Below, one piece after another: positions 9,635 to 19,952 of a stretch of DNA of 27,822 bases (positions are counted from its first letter, which is position 1; each line of letters starts with the position of its first letter). Both the position numbers and the translations under genes were made by a program. The notes beneath the pieces are model-generated. The model saw only the letters and a list, made by a program, of their open reading frames with translations. It was not told the DNA's origin and ran no database searches. The stretch comes from Psilocybe azurescens (taxonomy: Eukaryota; Basidiomycota; Agaricomycetes; Agaricales; Agrocybaceae), in the NCBI GenBank assembly GCA_023853785.1, contig JAJIRX010000347.1, forward strand, positions 1 to 27,822, written 5' to 3'.

Positions 9635-9996
9635 TCGTACAGCGGCGTGTCGCGGAGCGCGACTGTCACAGTGCGTATAGATGATTTATCGTGTTCTTTT
9701 ATATGACGTGTTTTTAATCTATTTCCCTCTTTTTTATAGATCGCCTAGGTGATGAAGCACCTTAGCCTGCCGCTCGCGGATGCGTACGCCATCGTTCGCT
9801 CGCGGCGGCTCTCGGTGCTCATTCAGTCAAACGTCGCGACTGCTGTATATTCTGTGCGGATGGGAGATCAAGCTGGCGAAAGAATGCAGCGGGTGGCGAC
9901 GAGCGCAAGCTGAAGAAAGAGGTGGTTAGGACTCTGACTTGGCCTTATCTCTCCAAGGAAGTCCGTGCTCAGAATGAAAAGTTTTGCATTGAATGA
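9635..9996 (+). pseudogene. Dual-specificity protein phosphatase, C-terminal relic
   Basis: Positions 9635-9670 encode SYSGVSRSATVT, corresponding to the signature HCxAGVSRSATV of DSP phosphatases. A 69-bp GT-AG intron (9671-9739) joins in phase to IA-stop-VMKHLSLPL, where the family has IAYVMK. The next part, DAYAIVRSRRLSVLI, is typical of the helix after the P-loop. After a one-base shift near 9825 come LCGWEIKLAKE and, in another frame, TLTWPYLSKEV, ending at a TGA at 9994-9996. Three lesions are visible: Ser at the catalytic Cys position, TAC/TAT to TAG at 9746-9748, and frame shifts. The N-terminal half of the domain was not found in 9490-9634. Such enzymes dephosphorylate Tyr and Ser/Thr, often on MAP kinases; this copy cannot. 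Confidence 0.75.
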
Positions 9997-10409
9997 TCAT
10001 AGCTTGCATATTTCTTCCCCCTTGGTCAAACTGGATCTATATGTGTGTGCTTCACCGCACTGTTTTATGTTACATATCATGTCGATCAAACCATACCCTT
10101 CCCATACCCTTCTCGTCACATTTCATCGTCTTTTAAGTGGCCATACAGCGCCTTATATCTCCATCTTCTCCTCCTCATTCGACTCTTCGTCACAGTCCCC
10201 CTATCCCTCCCCTTATCGCCCGGGCTACCGTCCTCTACGTCCTCCATAGCCTCTCCGGCTTCGTTGAAGGCTCCCGGCGCTTCTCGTTATCGATATCCAT
10301 CTCCTACGTCCGACCCGAGTGGCTGCATCCTTGGAGTTGAGATCTTCGGCGGGGAATAACTAACGTGAGCCGCGCTGGAAACTTGACGGCTAGCACAGCG
10401 ACGACTCAC

Positions 10410-10679
10410 CGAGGAGGGCCAACGCCTTCGTTATTGCATCGGTCGCGTCATCTCTCCCCTCTCGCTGGATTGTCGAGACTGCCGAACGGGTATGAGGCCA
10501 TGACCGTCGAATGAGTCGATAGCGACATTTCCTTACCTTCTCGACCGCATTCATCGCAGTCTCGAGTCGCGCAGACGTGCATCTCTACGTCTGGGCATCA
10601 TTAGGTTAGTTTGATGAGCTATTTTCTTAGATATACAACGACACTTACCTTGCTCTGTAGAAGAATTAGCGCCAGACAT
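10410..10679 (-). CDS. Possible small multi-exon gene, unrecognised
   Basis: An ATG at 10679-10677 starts MSGANSSTEQ. Exons 10649-10679, 10537-10590 and 10410-10478 are separated by introns with strong sites: GTAAGT..CCAG (58 bp), GTAAGG..GCAG (58 bp), and a final GTGAGT donor at 10409. All three join in phase 1 without a stop, giving DVEMHVCATRDCDE and DDATDAITKALALL. A downstream exon may start near 10360, and a helical, charged stretch (GEAMEDVEDGSPGDKGR) is open on the same strand near 10200-10265. Three consistent splice junctions are unlikely by chance in 270 bp. No domain is recognised and the 3' end is not resolved. Confidence 0.35.
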
Positions 10680-10994
10680 TGATATTCGGTATTCGGTGTG
10701 AGTGCGTAGCGAGGATGTACTCGATGTGACGGATGATGGTGAAAAAGTTGATAGTGGGATTTGTGCCCGGTTTCTTCACGCAGCGCTTAAGTATCGATTC
10801 ACTTTGGCGTTGTCGTTTACAAATGGTTAACTAAATAGATCTTTGCACTCTGTAGTCAGTAAAATACAGCGTCTTTATCGCGTCAAATGGATTAAATTGA
10901 ATGAACCGCGAGTCGATAATAAAGTACATTCAATTGTTTAAATGTCGTGTGCGAGTCGCCGTCGCGCTCGAAATGCGAATTCTTCGCACACTCA

Positions 10995-11015
10995 TCGACT
11001 CGCTGAGCGAGTCGA
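10995..11015. repeat. Perfect palindrome
   Basis: Ten-base arms, TCGACTCGCT and AGCGAGTCGA, flank a single G. The surrounding 200 bp hold further CGAGTCG words (about 10515, 10565, 10910, 10953). Confidence 0.85.
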
Positions 11016-11017
11016 AT

Positions 11018-11422
11018 ACTGTATGTTTGATGTAAGGTCGACATACAGTAATTACATACATAAATTCTGTTTGTTTTACTAACAGAAGTTCTGTTCTTTA
11101 ACTGTAAGTTCTATTTACACAAGTCATATTTGTATAACATACAGCAATTATATACACCATATCTGTATGTTTTACATACAGCTATTATATACAGCTATTC
11201 TGTATCTTTGACAAACAGCCAAAGAAAAGAAGTCATGTTTATTCAGGTGTTTTATTTACTTACAGCTTAGAAACAGAAACGGTGTTTGTTCAAAATACAG
11301 CTACCGAACAGAATATATGTTTGATATCTGTATTATTTCTAAACATAAATACTATATGTCATACTTACATCAATTCTTACATAAGTCATGTATATAAATC
11401 GCTGTATGTCAGACATACAGCG
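11018..11422. repeat. AT-rich block with inverted ACATACAG / CTGTATGT repeats
   Basis: It begins with a 9-bp inverted pair (ACTGTATGT 11018-11026, ACATACAGT 11041-11049). It ends with a perfect palindrome at 11400-11422 with 11-base arms (CGCTGTATGTC and GACATACAGCG around one A). Further copies occur at about 11137, 11173, 11185 and 11205, including the hairpin CTGTATGTTTTACATACAG. No reading frame is visible. It could be a MITE or the relic of a small inverted-repeat transposon. No target duplication was identified. Confidence 0.6.
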
Positions 11423-11602
11423 GTCGGCGCCAGCAGTGCAAAGGTGTGTGCATCTGATTAAAATATACCGGGCCAGGCTCAAGGCGGCTATACTTTTAAG
11501 AGTTAGGAGATGTGAATGAGGGACGGAAGAAAGGAGGAAGTTAGGAGTCAAACAGGTTTCATCTTTCGCGAACGCGGATCTGTCAATTGAGGAGGATAGT
11601 GT

Positions 11603-11923
11603 ATGCTCTTTTTATGTACCAACGAGAAGCATATGCAGTCGTTCACTCACTTTGAATGTAAAATCGAAGTCAGACTATACGTTATTATCTACATCCGAGT
11701 CCTCAGTGTTCTCCTGGCTAGCATAACTTATCTAGGAAGACTGGGACCGGTGAATTGGAAACCGGAGAACTGGATGGATACCGGAAGCAGAGAGTCGATC
11801 TCATCCGATATTGACTCTGACAAGTTGTTCATCCACGAGCGATGGAATAAAGCCAATCACTCTAACCTTTCGAGTCCGGACGTACGATTTGGAATATTAA
11901 TACGTGCTGGACGTTCATCTTAA
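11603..11923 (+). other. Open frame of 106 codons, unrecognised
   Basis: It starts with an ATG and has a hydrophobic segment (VIIYIRVLSVLLASITYL) followed by a polar tail (SRESISSDIDSDKLF). No family is recognised and no introns are evident. A membrane-anchored small protein or chance are both possible. Confidence 0.2.
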
Positions 11924-13154
11924 GGCTTGCAAGCACGGACGGTTCGAAATATGAGGTGTGAGGTGTGAGAACTCAGAACCGAGGTTGGTAGATTGTCTTA
12001 ATTAGATTATAAATTAGAAGCTGTACAACTCGAAGAATACTGGCTCAGATTCGGAAGCTGTTCAACTGAGAAGTTATGCTTCCTTCAAAAAGCTGATCTC
12101 TTCTGCCCCAATCAGAACATCCAATGCGCTGGGAGACACCGTGCCCCAGACGGTCTCCTCCTTCATCACAATCTCTCACACACCTTTGCCTGCTGATATA
12201 CGTATATACAGAATATAAATCTTTCATCCAGGTCCCACTCATGCGGCATGGCCAATCTCATTGTCAGGTCTGAGGTGACAAAATTTATATTCGCAATACT
12301 TACCCTTACTTGCTCACCAAGCACAAGAAAAATGGGTATACACCTTATTGGGAGATAGTACATATTACTGTTACATGTATTGTAGCAATGCATAGTGTCG
12401 CTCCTAGATATAATCCGACTAACTACGAGTCACTCACCACAAAACGTGGGGCAATGTTAGAAAGCTTGAAATTTTTCGGCGGAATAGCTGGGCATTGTGC
12501 AAGTAATTAAGGCTCCGACAGGGTGGGACACGATAAAAAGTATGCTTGGGTAGGATAAAGTAGAATAGCATCCCTTCGCATAATTTAGCGCATATAATGC
12601 AAATAACCAAAATCCATTGGTCTTTTTTTTACAAATTGAATCCCCATTGCAATGCATCGCACTCGTTTCCACTGGAAGGAAAAAGCGGCTGAGTGCTAGG
12701 CAGGAATATCATCTGACCAGTGTTGATCGGGCCCGTCACTCCCAACGGATTATGTAGGTATCCTCCGTCTCTGACGGTGAATCAGAACCTCACGGGCCCC
12801 GAGAAACACGGTAATCCAATTAAACTACTGCTGATGCTGTTACAACGGTCACCAAGAGCTACTCGAGTATCGTTGTCTCATGATCCATTGGCAATTTGCC
12901 TGCAAGCAAGAGAATCTGCGAGGTGTCCTCGCGAATACATCATCGATCAATTCCATAGAGTCACTCGCGGAATATTTCCTAGTGACGTCCCCTTAGGCTG
13001 GTCATATCAGTCCTAGACTCATCCAAAACGACTAACTTGTAGGTAAATGAGCTTTTAAGTGACTCCGGTGGAATAATTAGTTTCATCATGATATTAATCA
13101 AGTCGACTTGACATATAAACACTGAACAGCCTCCCGTGGGTTCAATAGGTGCAT
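11924..13154. other. No gene recognised
   Basis: Short frames only. A plus-strand stretch at 12076-12222 (MLPSKKLISSAPIRTS, then GDTVPQTVSSFITISHTPLP) and the 98-codon frame at 12720-13016 have plausible composition but no recognisable motif or splice support. Confidence 0.4.
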
Positions 13155-13567
13155 TGGCAACCGTGTCAGAAGTGAATATTAAAGTCGCATCTCATAGCGC
13201 GTTTAGAATACGGTGCATCAGGAGAGATACGGTGGAAGTTCGGGGCTACGGACAGAGGTATTACCTTTGGCATGCATTTGGCATCGCTTTCGGGGTGTAA
13301 GTCTATTAGTAGCATTTCTTGATCATTGACTAAGAATTTGTGTTGATCATACTTCTCTCACAGATTCGTTCATATAGCTACAGACATTGTAACATTGATT
13401 GTTCTTACTCATTCTTTCCCTCTTCTTTTAAGTAGCTGACCTCCCCCCTTCAAGCAATGGACCCTGTCTCTCTTTTCTCAGCAGCCTGGCAAACACGGAC
13501 AGGCGCTTATGTGTGGGGTGAGACAGTGGCTTGCCTCACTTTACGATAACTGTGGCAACTTATTCGG
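13155..13567 (+). repeat. Segmental duplication, left copy of block 1
   Basis: This aligns in the same orientation with 22231-22643, from ACCGTGTCAGAAGTGAATAT to the region of GTGGCAACTTATTCGG / GTGACAACTTATCCGG, with scattered substitutions and small indels. It may carry an exon: RRDTVEVRGYGQRYYLWHAF is open. A GT-AG intron (about 13299-13363) then leads to a hydrophobic segment (DIVTLIVLTHSFPLLL). The family is not recognised. Confidence 0.8.
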
Positions 13568-13780
13568 TCTTCGGTAATGGATAGTATCTGTTCCGACGTT
13601 TATTGTGTGTGATACTGTCGCCACCCTACCTCTGGAGGTGCGCTCATACTTCTGTTCACTTGTCAACGACAGCCTGAAGGGAACAAGAACTGATCTGTAA
13701 ACTATATTCATGATTAGGTAGCTCATGTATGGAAGTGTGTACAACTCTACCACCTAATCGTTGATTCTGAAATTCCATTA

Positions 13781-15170
13781 TCTAAACAGAACTCGCTGGA
13801 GCATTCCAAATGCTTTGTACCTTATTGTACGATACGGATTATTATTATATAAGACGTAAGTCCTTCTACTAATCAAATGAATCATTTCGACTTAGAGAAG
13901 TGGCCGGTGGATTAATAATGGCTATTTACCCCACAGAATCAGCACCTACAGTGAGACTTTATCATCAGGGCAACACCTTAAACTGGGATGTAGTAGCCGA
14001 CTGTTGCGCCTATAAAGTCTACTGTGCTATACAGAACTCTATATTGGTAGGTCCACGCTATGCAGTAGTCGTTTCATATCAAACTCTCTGATGGTCTCAG
14101 AGGTATGGTCGACCATTCAACGGATCTCAGTACTCATACATACGGTTAATTTAAATACCATCGAATCTCATAGATGCAACATTGTTCTATGGTACAGCAT
14201 AATGATGTGCGCACTGTTTTTCCCCACTGGTTTAAGAGTCACTGGTATTCTCTGAGAAGGGGAATACTGTGTATGGACGTCGTCAACGTGATCCTGGCCA
14301 TACGAATATATACTTTTTATAATCGGGATATCAAGGGTGTGTTGTCGCTACTTTCAAGCTACACAACCTATAGTCATAAAAATATACTGGCTATGTCAAG
14401 TGCTGATATTTCTTTTTCTGGAGATACTAAGTAATTGTTTTATCCGTTCTTGCGTTCGACTAGGATTGCGGGTCGGCTGTTGATCGCTACTGACGACTTT
14501 GATTATACTTTCAGGTGAAATTGTGGTAAACTTCAGTTTTGATCTCACTGTCCAGAAACTATTGTTCACGGCGGCTTATACAGGTTCAAATTTGTTTTGG
14601 CACTTTGACTGTAATAGCCACCACGAAGGCAGAGTTCCTGTCTCCCGTTGATGTGCCGCTACTAGGTTACTTAACCTCGCAAAGTCTTTCGATCATGGTT
14701 CCCATTTGGTAGGGGCTGTACATCTTTGCGAGTAGTCCTTGCATCGGGGAGCTAACCAGTTTCTTAAGGTCCTTGACCTATTTATTTCTTGTAGGTATCA
14801 TGTTCGAAGCTACCCTTCAGAACTCAAATTGATCGTGAAACTTCTAGGTTTATTTTATGCCATGATGATTATAAAGCTCTATCGGCAGGTCCAAGACGAG
14901 AAGAAGGCCGGTAACTCTTTCTCTCGGTACTCTTGCAAAGGTTTTTCTACTAGAGGGTACATTGTACTTTCTTCTGTGAGTTCTACTACATTTTCCTTGT
15001 GACTGTCTCCATTGATCCAATGTACACTTAGCGTCGTCAGTAGGTCTTGTTCCAATAATTGATATCTTCTTACACTGCCTTAACAATGAACGACTTGAAG
15101 TGTTGGCAGCCGTCTGTGCCATTAGTTCTCTCATGATTCATGGCCCATTTATATCCTTATATCTCCCGTG
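13781..15170 (+). pseudogene. DUF6533-like membrane protein gene, decayed
   Basis: After an acceptor (ctaaacag) near 13789 the frame reads TRWSIPNALYLIVRYGLLLY, which resembles the W..PK.LYL..RY motif of the fungal DUF6533 family. A GT-AG intron follows. Further on come a Cys-containing segment and, at about 14270-14330, DVVNVILAIRIYTFYNRD, resembling the family's VILxLRVYALYxR helix. At about 14790-14900 there is a possible later membrane segment ending IKLYRQVQDEKK, and at about 15085-15170 another hydrophobic stretch. The order fits the family, whose function is unknown. Stops and frame changes separate the segments, and no start is visible. The assignment rests on pattern memory of short motifs. 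Confidence 0.45.
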
Positions 15171-15959
15171 AGTCTGCTGTCCATGTTTTTATTTTTAACG
15201 ACGACTACAAGCTAAAGATTTACGATTCAGATGGTCCGTTGCTGGCTTCTGTATCGTAGTAAGCTATCTTCTGAACACGTGGCATCTACTTAAACCCCTA
15301 ACTACTGATTGATTAGAAGATTACGACGTTATACGCCGTGTATCTCTATGGTGTTGTGGATTTCGATCTGCTTTATGGCGTCACCAGCATTTATTAAGTG
15401 TTTAGTGCATTCTGCAAGCATCTAACGTAGCTTGTTGGATAACTTTCATTGGAGTGAAATGATAGGTGTAGCGTGAACCATGCTTGCTTTGTTGGGGTAT
15501 GCGGTCCGTTAGATTCGAATCTGACAAAATAGAAGGTATTATTGTAAAGATGATAATTATTTGAAATCCAGGAGCAGGAAATTGAGCGCCGTGAGCACCG
15601 GCGACGACGATCAAAGTGCAAAGCAGATACACTCGACATTCGGACGGATGATTGTGCTTTCCGAGAAGAAAGGTAATTGTTGCCATAATAGTCATCGAAA
15701 ACTAACAAGCGGCATGTTAGCATTTCAAGTTGTCGGTGAGATTCATGGTTGCGGCGCATCGGGCGTTGTTCTTTGAGGTGGTGGTTTATATCTTCTTTGT
15801 TTTACGCTGGGCTGGGCCAATGCTACTGGAGCTTGTATACTTTATGAAACAATCTGAGCTATCGGCAATGTGTAGCATGTCTTCAATAAAATTCCCAATC
15901 CAACTTTCTTCAGTGTCAATATCGTGAGTTGAAGTTAATTGTCCCATGGATTCAAAGGG

Positions 15960-17340
15960 AGGACTCCGATAACGAATGGAACTATGCCAGTACTCTATAG
16001 TACGACCAAAGCCTACCGTTAGATAGGATAATAATTGAACATACAGATATGAATACGAGAAGCGCAGCGGCGTGCCACCAGAGCTCGGCAGCCTTGAGAG
16101 ATTATCGAGGGATTATCAATAAATAAAAGTCTACATATACTTTAAGACGGATGGATCAATGGACGGATTCAACGCATCCCTTTCACCCTTTGTTGGGTTA
16201 GCAGGTAGTATCAGCTGTGTTGCACTGTATCCCGTATTACACTCTCTGTATTATACTCAACATAAGCGCAACACAGTCCACAACGACATATCCCGACATC
16301 AGTCATCGAACATCGGGCGGACACACATGCATGCATATACGTACTACCCGCTCTCACGTCCGAAATACTCATCCAACTCAAAGAGCTTAGAGCTTACCGC
16401 CAGAGGTCCTCACAGTCTTCAATCCGAACGAGCAATCACATCCAAATGACATGGCACGCTACACGCTGCACACAGCATACTGCAAACGCACGCGCTTCAT
16501 ATCACATCTGAATCACACATCATCGTATCACAATCAAAGATCAAGAACTAAAAGAAAGAAATACGATTCCAAAACACAGCGCAACAAAATAGGGCTACAA
16601 TATTCCAAACACATAGTTAACTAACGGCAGACAGAAATCTAACGTTATAGGTACAGTACAATAATATATGCCATGATACGAGCGGGGAATGGGAGTTACG
16701 AAACACAAGACGAGGGTGGGGAATGGTTTTGAGTGACAAATCACGAAGCGGGGCAGAAGCAACACAGAAAGAAGTAAAGTAAGGTGTAAGGCTACATTTA
16801 GATATAATCAGAAACGAGAGAGACAAGACAAGACAACGGGAGGGAAAACGAAAAAATAACAAAAAAAGGAGAGAAAATTGTACTAGCCGATGATGTAAGC
16901 GGTTTATGTGTATGCGTGTATGTGAAGCGGCAATAAAAGAGAAAGGAGGAAGGAAGGAGGTATATCAGCACTTAACCTTCATGCACGGGGACGATGACGG
17001 TGACGATGACAAACGACAAGGGGATAGGATAGGGCGGTGAACGAGGGTGATTGAATAAATAGATGCAGGCGATGTAAATTTAAAGTAAAACTGGACTGAA
17101 CACGCCGACGAGAAGGAGGGACGACGGTGGCGATGGCGATAACAGGGCTGATAATCGAACGGAGGCACGGCCTAGCCAAATACGAAATGAACACATCACA
17201 TACACAAACACATACACAAGCACAAACACAGACACAAAGCGCGCGCCGCGAAAGCAAAGAAAGCAAACAGCGCGGGGCAAAACGACAGCGACAGCGAGGG
17301 GGCATCCACATCCACATCCTGCAAAGAGCGAGTAAAGGGT
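15960..17340. other. 3' flank of the left Q/H-rich gene copy
   Basis: No coding region is supported. This corresponds to the untranslated and downstream sequence of the minus-strand gene that ends at 17341, and much of it is duplicated at 25800-26699. The 285-codon plus-strand frame at 17127-17984 runs antisense to the duplicated gene and is rejected. Confidence 0.6.
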
Positions 17341-17741
17341 CTATGCAGTGGCCGCATAATACCCGCCCTCTCCCCAAACGTCCCATGCTCAGGCTCATTG
17401 TTCTTCACAACAGGATCCACATCCACGTCGTAGGTATCCCTGCTGGTGGTGGTGGTGCTGCTGGGCTACATCACAAGCGGACTCCGGCGTTGCGTAAAGC
17501 CCATCCCCATCGACGTCAAAATGCATGTACGTGCTCATACCGAGGCTGTCCATCCTCCCTCATCTGTCTTATACTCGTACTCACATTCCTACTGTTCTCG
17601 GACACCGTCATTGGCCATCGCCTGACAAACCTGCACCCATATAGGCCGGTGTATCGGCAGTACTTGTGTGGGCGAGTTATCGCGCAGATTAACTGGCATA
17701 TCTATGCGCGCTGGGAGAGCTTGTTCGGCGTGATCGTGATG

Positions 17742-17767
17742 CCCAATCCCAATCCCAATCCCAATCC
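17742..17767. repeat. CCCAAT hexamer repeat
   Basis: About four CCCAAT units encode Leu-Gly dipeptides on the minus strand. In the right copy the same Leu-Gly run uses mixed codons. Confidence 0.9.
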
Positions 17768-18800
17768 GAGTGAATGTGAATGCGAGTGGGAAGGTGGAGT
17801 ATCGTGGACGTCCAAATTCGAAGAAGAGTTGGAGGTGGAAGAAGCCGATTCCGCCTCCTTCCCGAACGATAAATCGGAGAACAAGCCAAACTCGATGTCC
17901 GGGAGCGGGTGTGGGTCCCTCTCCACTTGCATTCCTCCGTCCATCCCCATTCCCATGTACCCCGTGCCATTGGAATTGGAATAGTCAAAGCCCCATAGAA
18001 AGAGGCATCGTCCACGCGTGCATCAACACGCCTTGCGTACTCAACACCCTTCTGCCTGAGTTCGAGGGAGGAGCGCGGGGTGGCTTGGGTCGCGAATGGA
18101 AGAGGAGATACGCTTGTCCTCCTCGTCCTTGCTAGGCTTATCCCTGCTGTACGTGCGTCTGCTGTTGCAGAGCGTGGGAAGCGTGAAGAGGTGGGAGCGA
18201 TGATGGAGTGAGGCGTGTTGTGGGACGGGGGTGGAACAGCTGCGTTTGAGGTTGTGATTGAGGGAAGAACGACGTTGCAGCGGGCGTGAACCCTGTTATG
18301 GGCGCAAATTGATACTCTCTTGCGCTTGGCGTCGTATGCTCGGAAGAGGAAGATGCGAACGGATTTGTGAACTGTTCCTCCTGTTGCTGGTGCTGTTGTT
18401 GTTGTTGGAAAGGGAAATCCTCCTAGTTACAGTTAATCCGCGCGATGGGCGCGACGGGCAACGCTGCGCACGAGAGTTGGGGGACACTTGAGATCGCGAT
18501 TCCACTCCCATTGGAATAGGACACGTAGGATTACCACTTGTTCGGGAGGGGCACAGAGGATGACCGGCGGTGGTACATCGCCAGTGGATGCAGGTGCAGG
18601 TGGGCGAGGGTGTCCATGTCGGGCGGGATGCCCATGCCCATGCCCATGTTGGTGTTGGTGTTCATGCCATGGTTCATGAAGGACGAGGAGTACAAGTTCC
18701 TAGCCATAGAGAACGCATGCGCGTGTTGCGAGACGAGCGTGTGCAGCGTTTACTCCTGCCCCTGCACAGTGCAAACCCCACCCACAAAGTCCTGCTCATC

Positions 18801-18835
18801 CCCCTCGCCCTCGCCCTCGCCCTCGCCCTCGTCCG
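18801..18835. repeat. CCCTCG hexamer repeat
   Basis: Five CCCTCG units encode the Gly-Glu run of the minus-strand gene. An AAGCTC run (about 18866-18884) follows. Confidence 0.9.
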
Positions 18836-18960
18836 CAACAAGCCCCATCTCGAGTTCGAGCTACTCAAGCTCAAGCTCAAGCTCATACTCGTTCATTATC
18901 TCCAGCGCTCGATCCCATTCGGGCTCAAGACTGCGCGCGCGAGCTCCTTGTCCTTTTATC

Positions 18961-19493
18961 CTCGAGGAGCAGATGAGCGACCTCGTCGCACCGACGCTCG
19001 TCTTCCGCTGTTGTGCGTTATTTTGTTTTACGCTTGGTGTTCGTGTCGTCGCAGTCCTTGGAAGACGAGTGTTCCAGATATCATCCTCCTTTCGACATTA
19101 CATTCGTACATAATCTGTAAAATATCCTAAAAGAACAAAGACTCAGCGCTGCCCAATCCTTGCATGTGATTCCTCCCATATCACACGCCCACAGAGTAGA
19201 CTTAATCCATGCCTAACATGAGCGTGCGACATTCTATTCAATTCTGACCTTCCACTGAGACGATTCGGATTTTGAATCGAAGGAAGAATCCGATCAGCCT
19301 TTATCAGTCCGCCGTGTTTCTAGTATAATTAGATCCCCACAAGCTAGACATATGTGAAACGTAAGTGGTGTAAGCACCCTAGTCAACACGCCTTCTGTAA
19401 AACATTCCTTCTTTTTTGAAAACGTCCATCCGCATTTCAAGTAGATCTGCTTTGTACTTTACATGCATACATACATATCTATTTCAGCTTTGA
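18961..19493. other. No gene recognised; possible 5' remnants of the Q/H-rich gene
   Basis: The minus strand has short open stretches rich in charged residues (SSSKDCDDTNTKRKTK near 19030-19075). They may belong to upstream exons of the left Q/H-rich copy. No splice sites could be tied to them. Confidence 0.3.
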
Positions 19494-19871
19494 TTATGCT
19501 GCCGTTGGCAGTTTGTCAATGGACAGTTCAGAGCACAAACAGGGTCTTATTTCTGGATCGTCGAAGGCGGGTTCGAACAGACATCCCATCCAGCTAAGAG
19601 TGGAAGTGTATTGTGATGACCAGCTGCCGAGCCGCGGGCTTGATGTGGGCTCTGTCTCAGACGTCATGCAGTGTTCCAAGGCGATTGAGGTTGTGGGTTG
19701 GCTGAGAGAATAGGTATGGAAAGAGTGAGAATCGGAAGAGCTAAAGGTTTGGCTATCTTGCAATGCTGGTTGATCGTGTCCGTTTATTAAAATGTGAGGC
19801 GACAATTCCATACTTATCGCCCGTGGCAATACCTTGAGACGAGCGGGGCATTGGAGTTCTATTTTATTCAT
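19494..19871 (-). other. Open frame of 125 codons, unrecognised
   Basis: It begins with an ATG and is Ser/Thr/Pro-rich (SQTFSSSDSHSFHTYSLSQP), with a short C-terminal Cys pair (CLCSEL). It resembles a disordered tail and has no domain. It lies 80 bp downstream of the HNH-type gene on the same strand and could be its decayed neighbour. Confidence 0.25.
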
Positions 19872-19952
19872 AAACTCATTACTATCAGTCTCATTTTAAA
19901 ACAAAAACTACGATATTAGACGCTCCAGTGACGCCTGCCGACTATCTGTTGA

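Larger units (their letters stand above)
15283..18500 (+). repeat. Segmental duplication, left copy of block 2
   Basis: This aligns with 25383 to the window end. Anchors are CTACTTAAACCCC at 15290 and 25401; GAGATTCATGGTTGCGG at 15741 and 25579; CGGCAGACAGAAATCTA near 16624 and 26105; ATGATACGAGCGGGGAATGG near 16672; and the two Q/H-rich genes. The left copy has about 320 bp (15385-15705) and about 300 bp (around 15965-16310) that lack a counterpart, while the right copy has about 55 bp at the first position. The block probably extends left-copy homology past 18500, but the right copy leaves the window. Confidence 0.85.
17341..18960 (-). pseudogene. Q/H/S-rich low-complexity protein, left copy (5' limit uncertain)
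   Basis: Read from the minus strand, segments in order are an acidic DEGEGEGEGEGDEQDF stretch; FSMARNLYSSSFMNHG; MGMGMGIPPDMDTLAHLHLH; MYHRRSSSVPLPNK; QQQQQHQQQEEQFTNPFAS; FAPITGFTPAATSFFPQ; LPDIEFGLFSDLSFG; SHSLGLGLGLGLG; MDSLGMSTYMHFDVDG; and EGGYYAATA before a TAG at 17343-17341. Frame changes are needed between most of these. There are also stops after QGQE near 18730 and in the Gln-rich 5' part. Composition suggests a disordered transactivation-type tail of a transcriptional regulator; no DNA-binding domain is visible, so this is inference. Shared segments with the right copy (GLFSDxSFG, NPFA, GGYYxAxA) show a true protein once existed. Confidence 0.6.

Noticed and set aside
11930..11960. 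GGTTCGAAAT resembling a tRNA T-loop
   Set aside because: No upstream A box at the right distance and no cloverleaf.
15505..15530. A tRNA B-box-like word (agattcgaatctgac)
   Set aside because: No matching A box, acceptor stem or anticodon arm could be placed around it.
15385..15719. The 320-bp extra segment in the left duplication copy as a transposon flanked by AGCATTT
   Set aside because: The right copy is not a clean empty site: it has about 55 bp of unrelated sequence there. The 7-bp match is short and AT-rich, and no inverted termini were found.
17127..17984. Plus-strand frame of 285 codons
   Set aside because: It is antisense to the Q/H-rich gene, whose minus-strand peptides are conserved in the second copy at 26700-27822. 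The plus frame is not conserved there.
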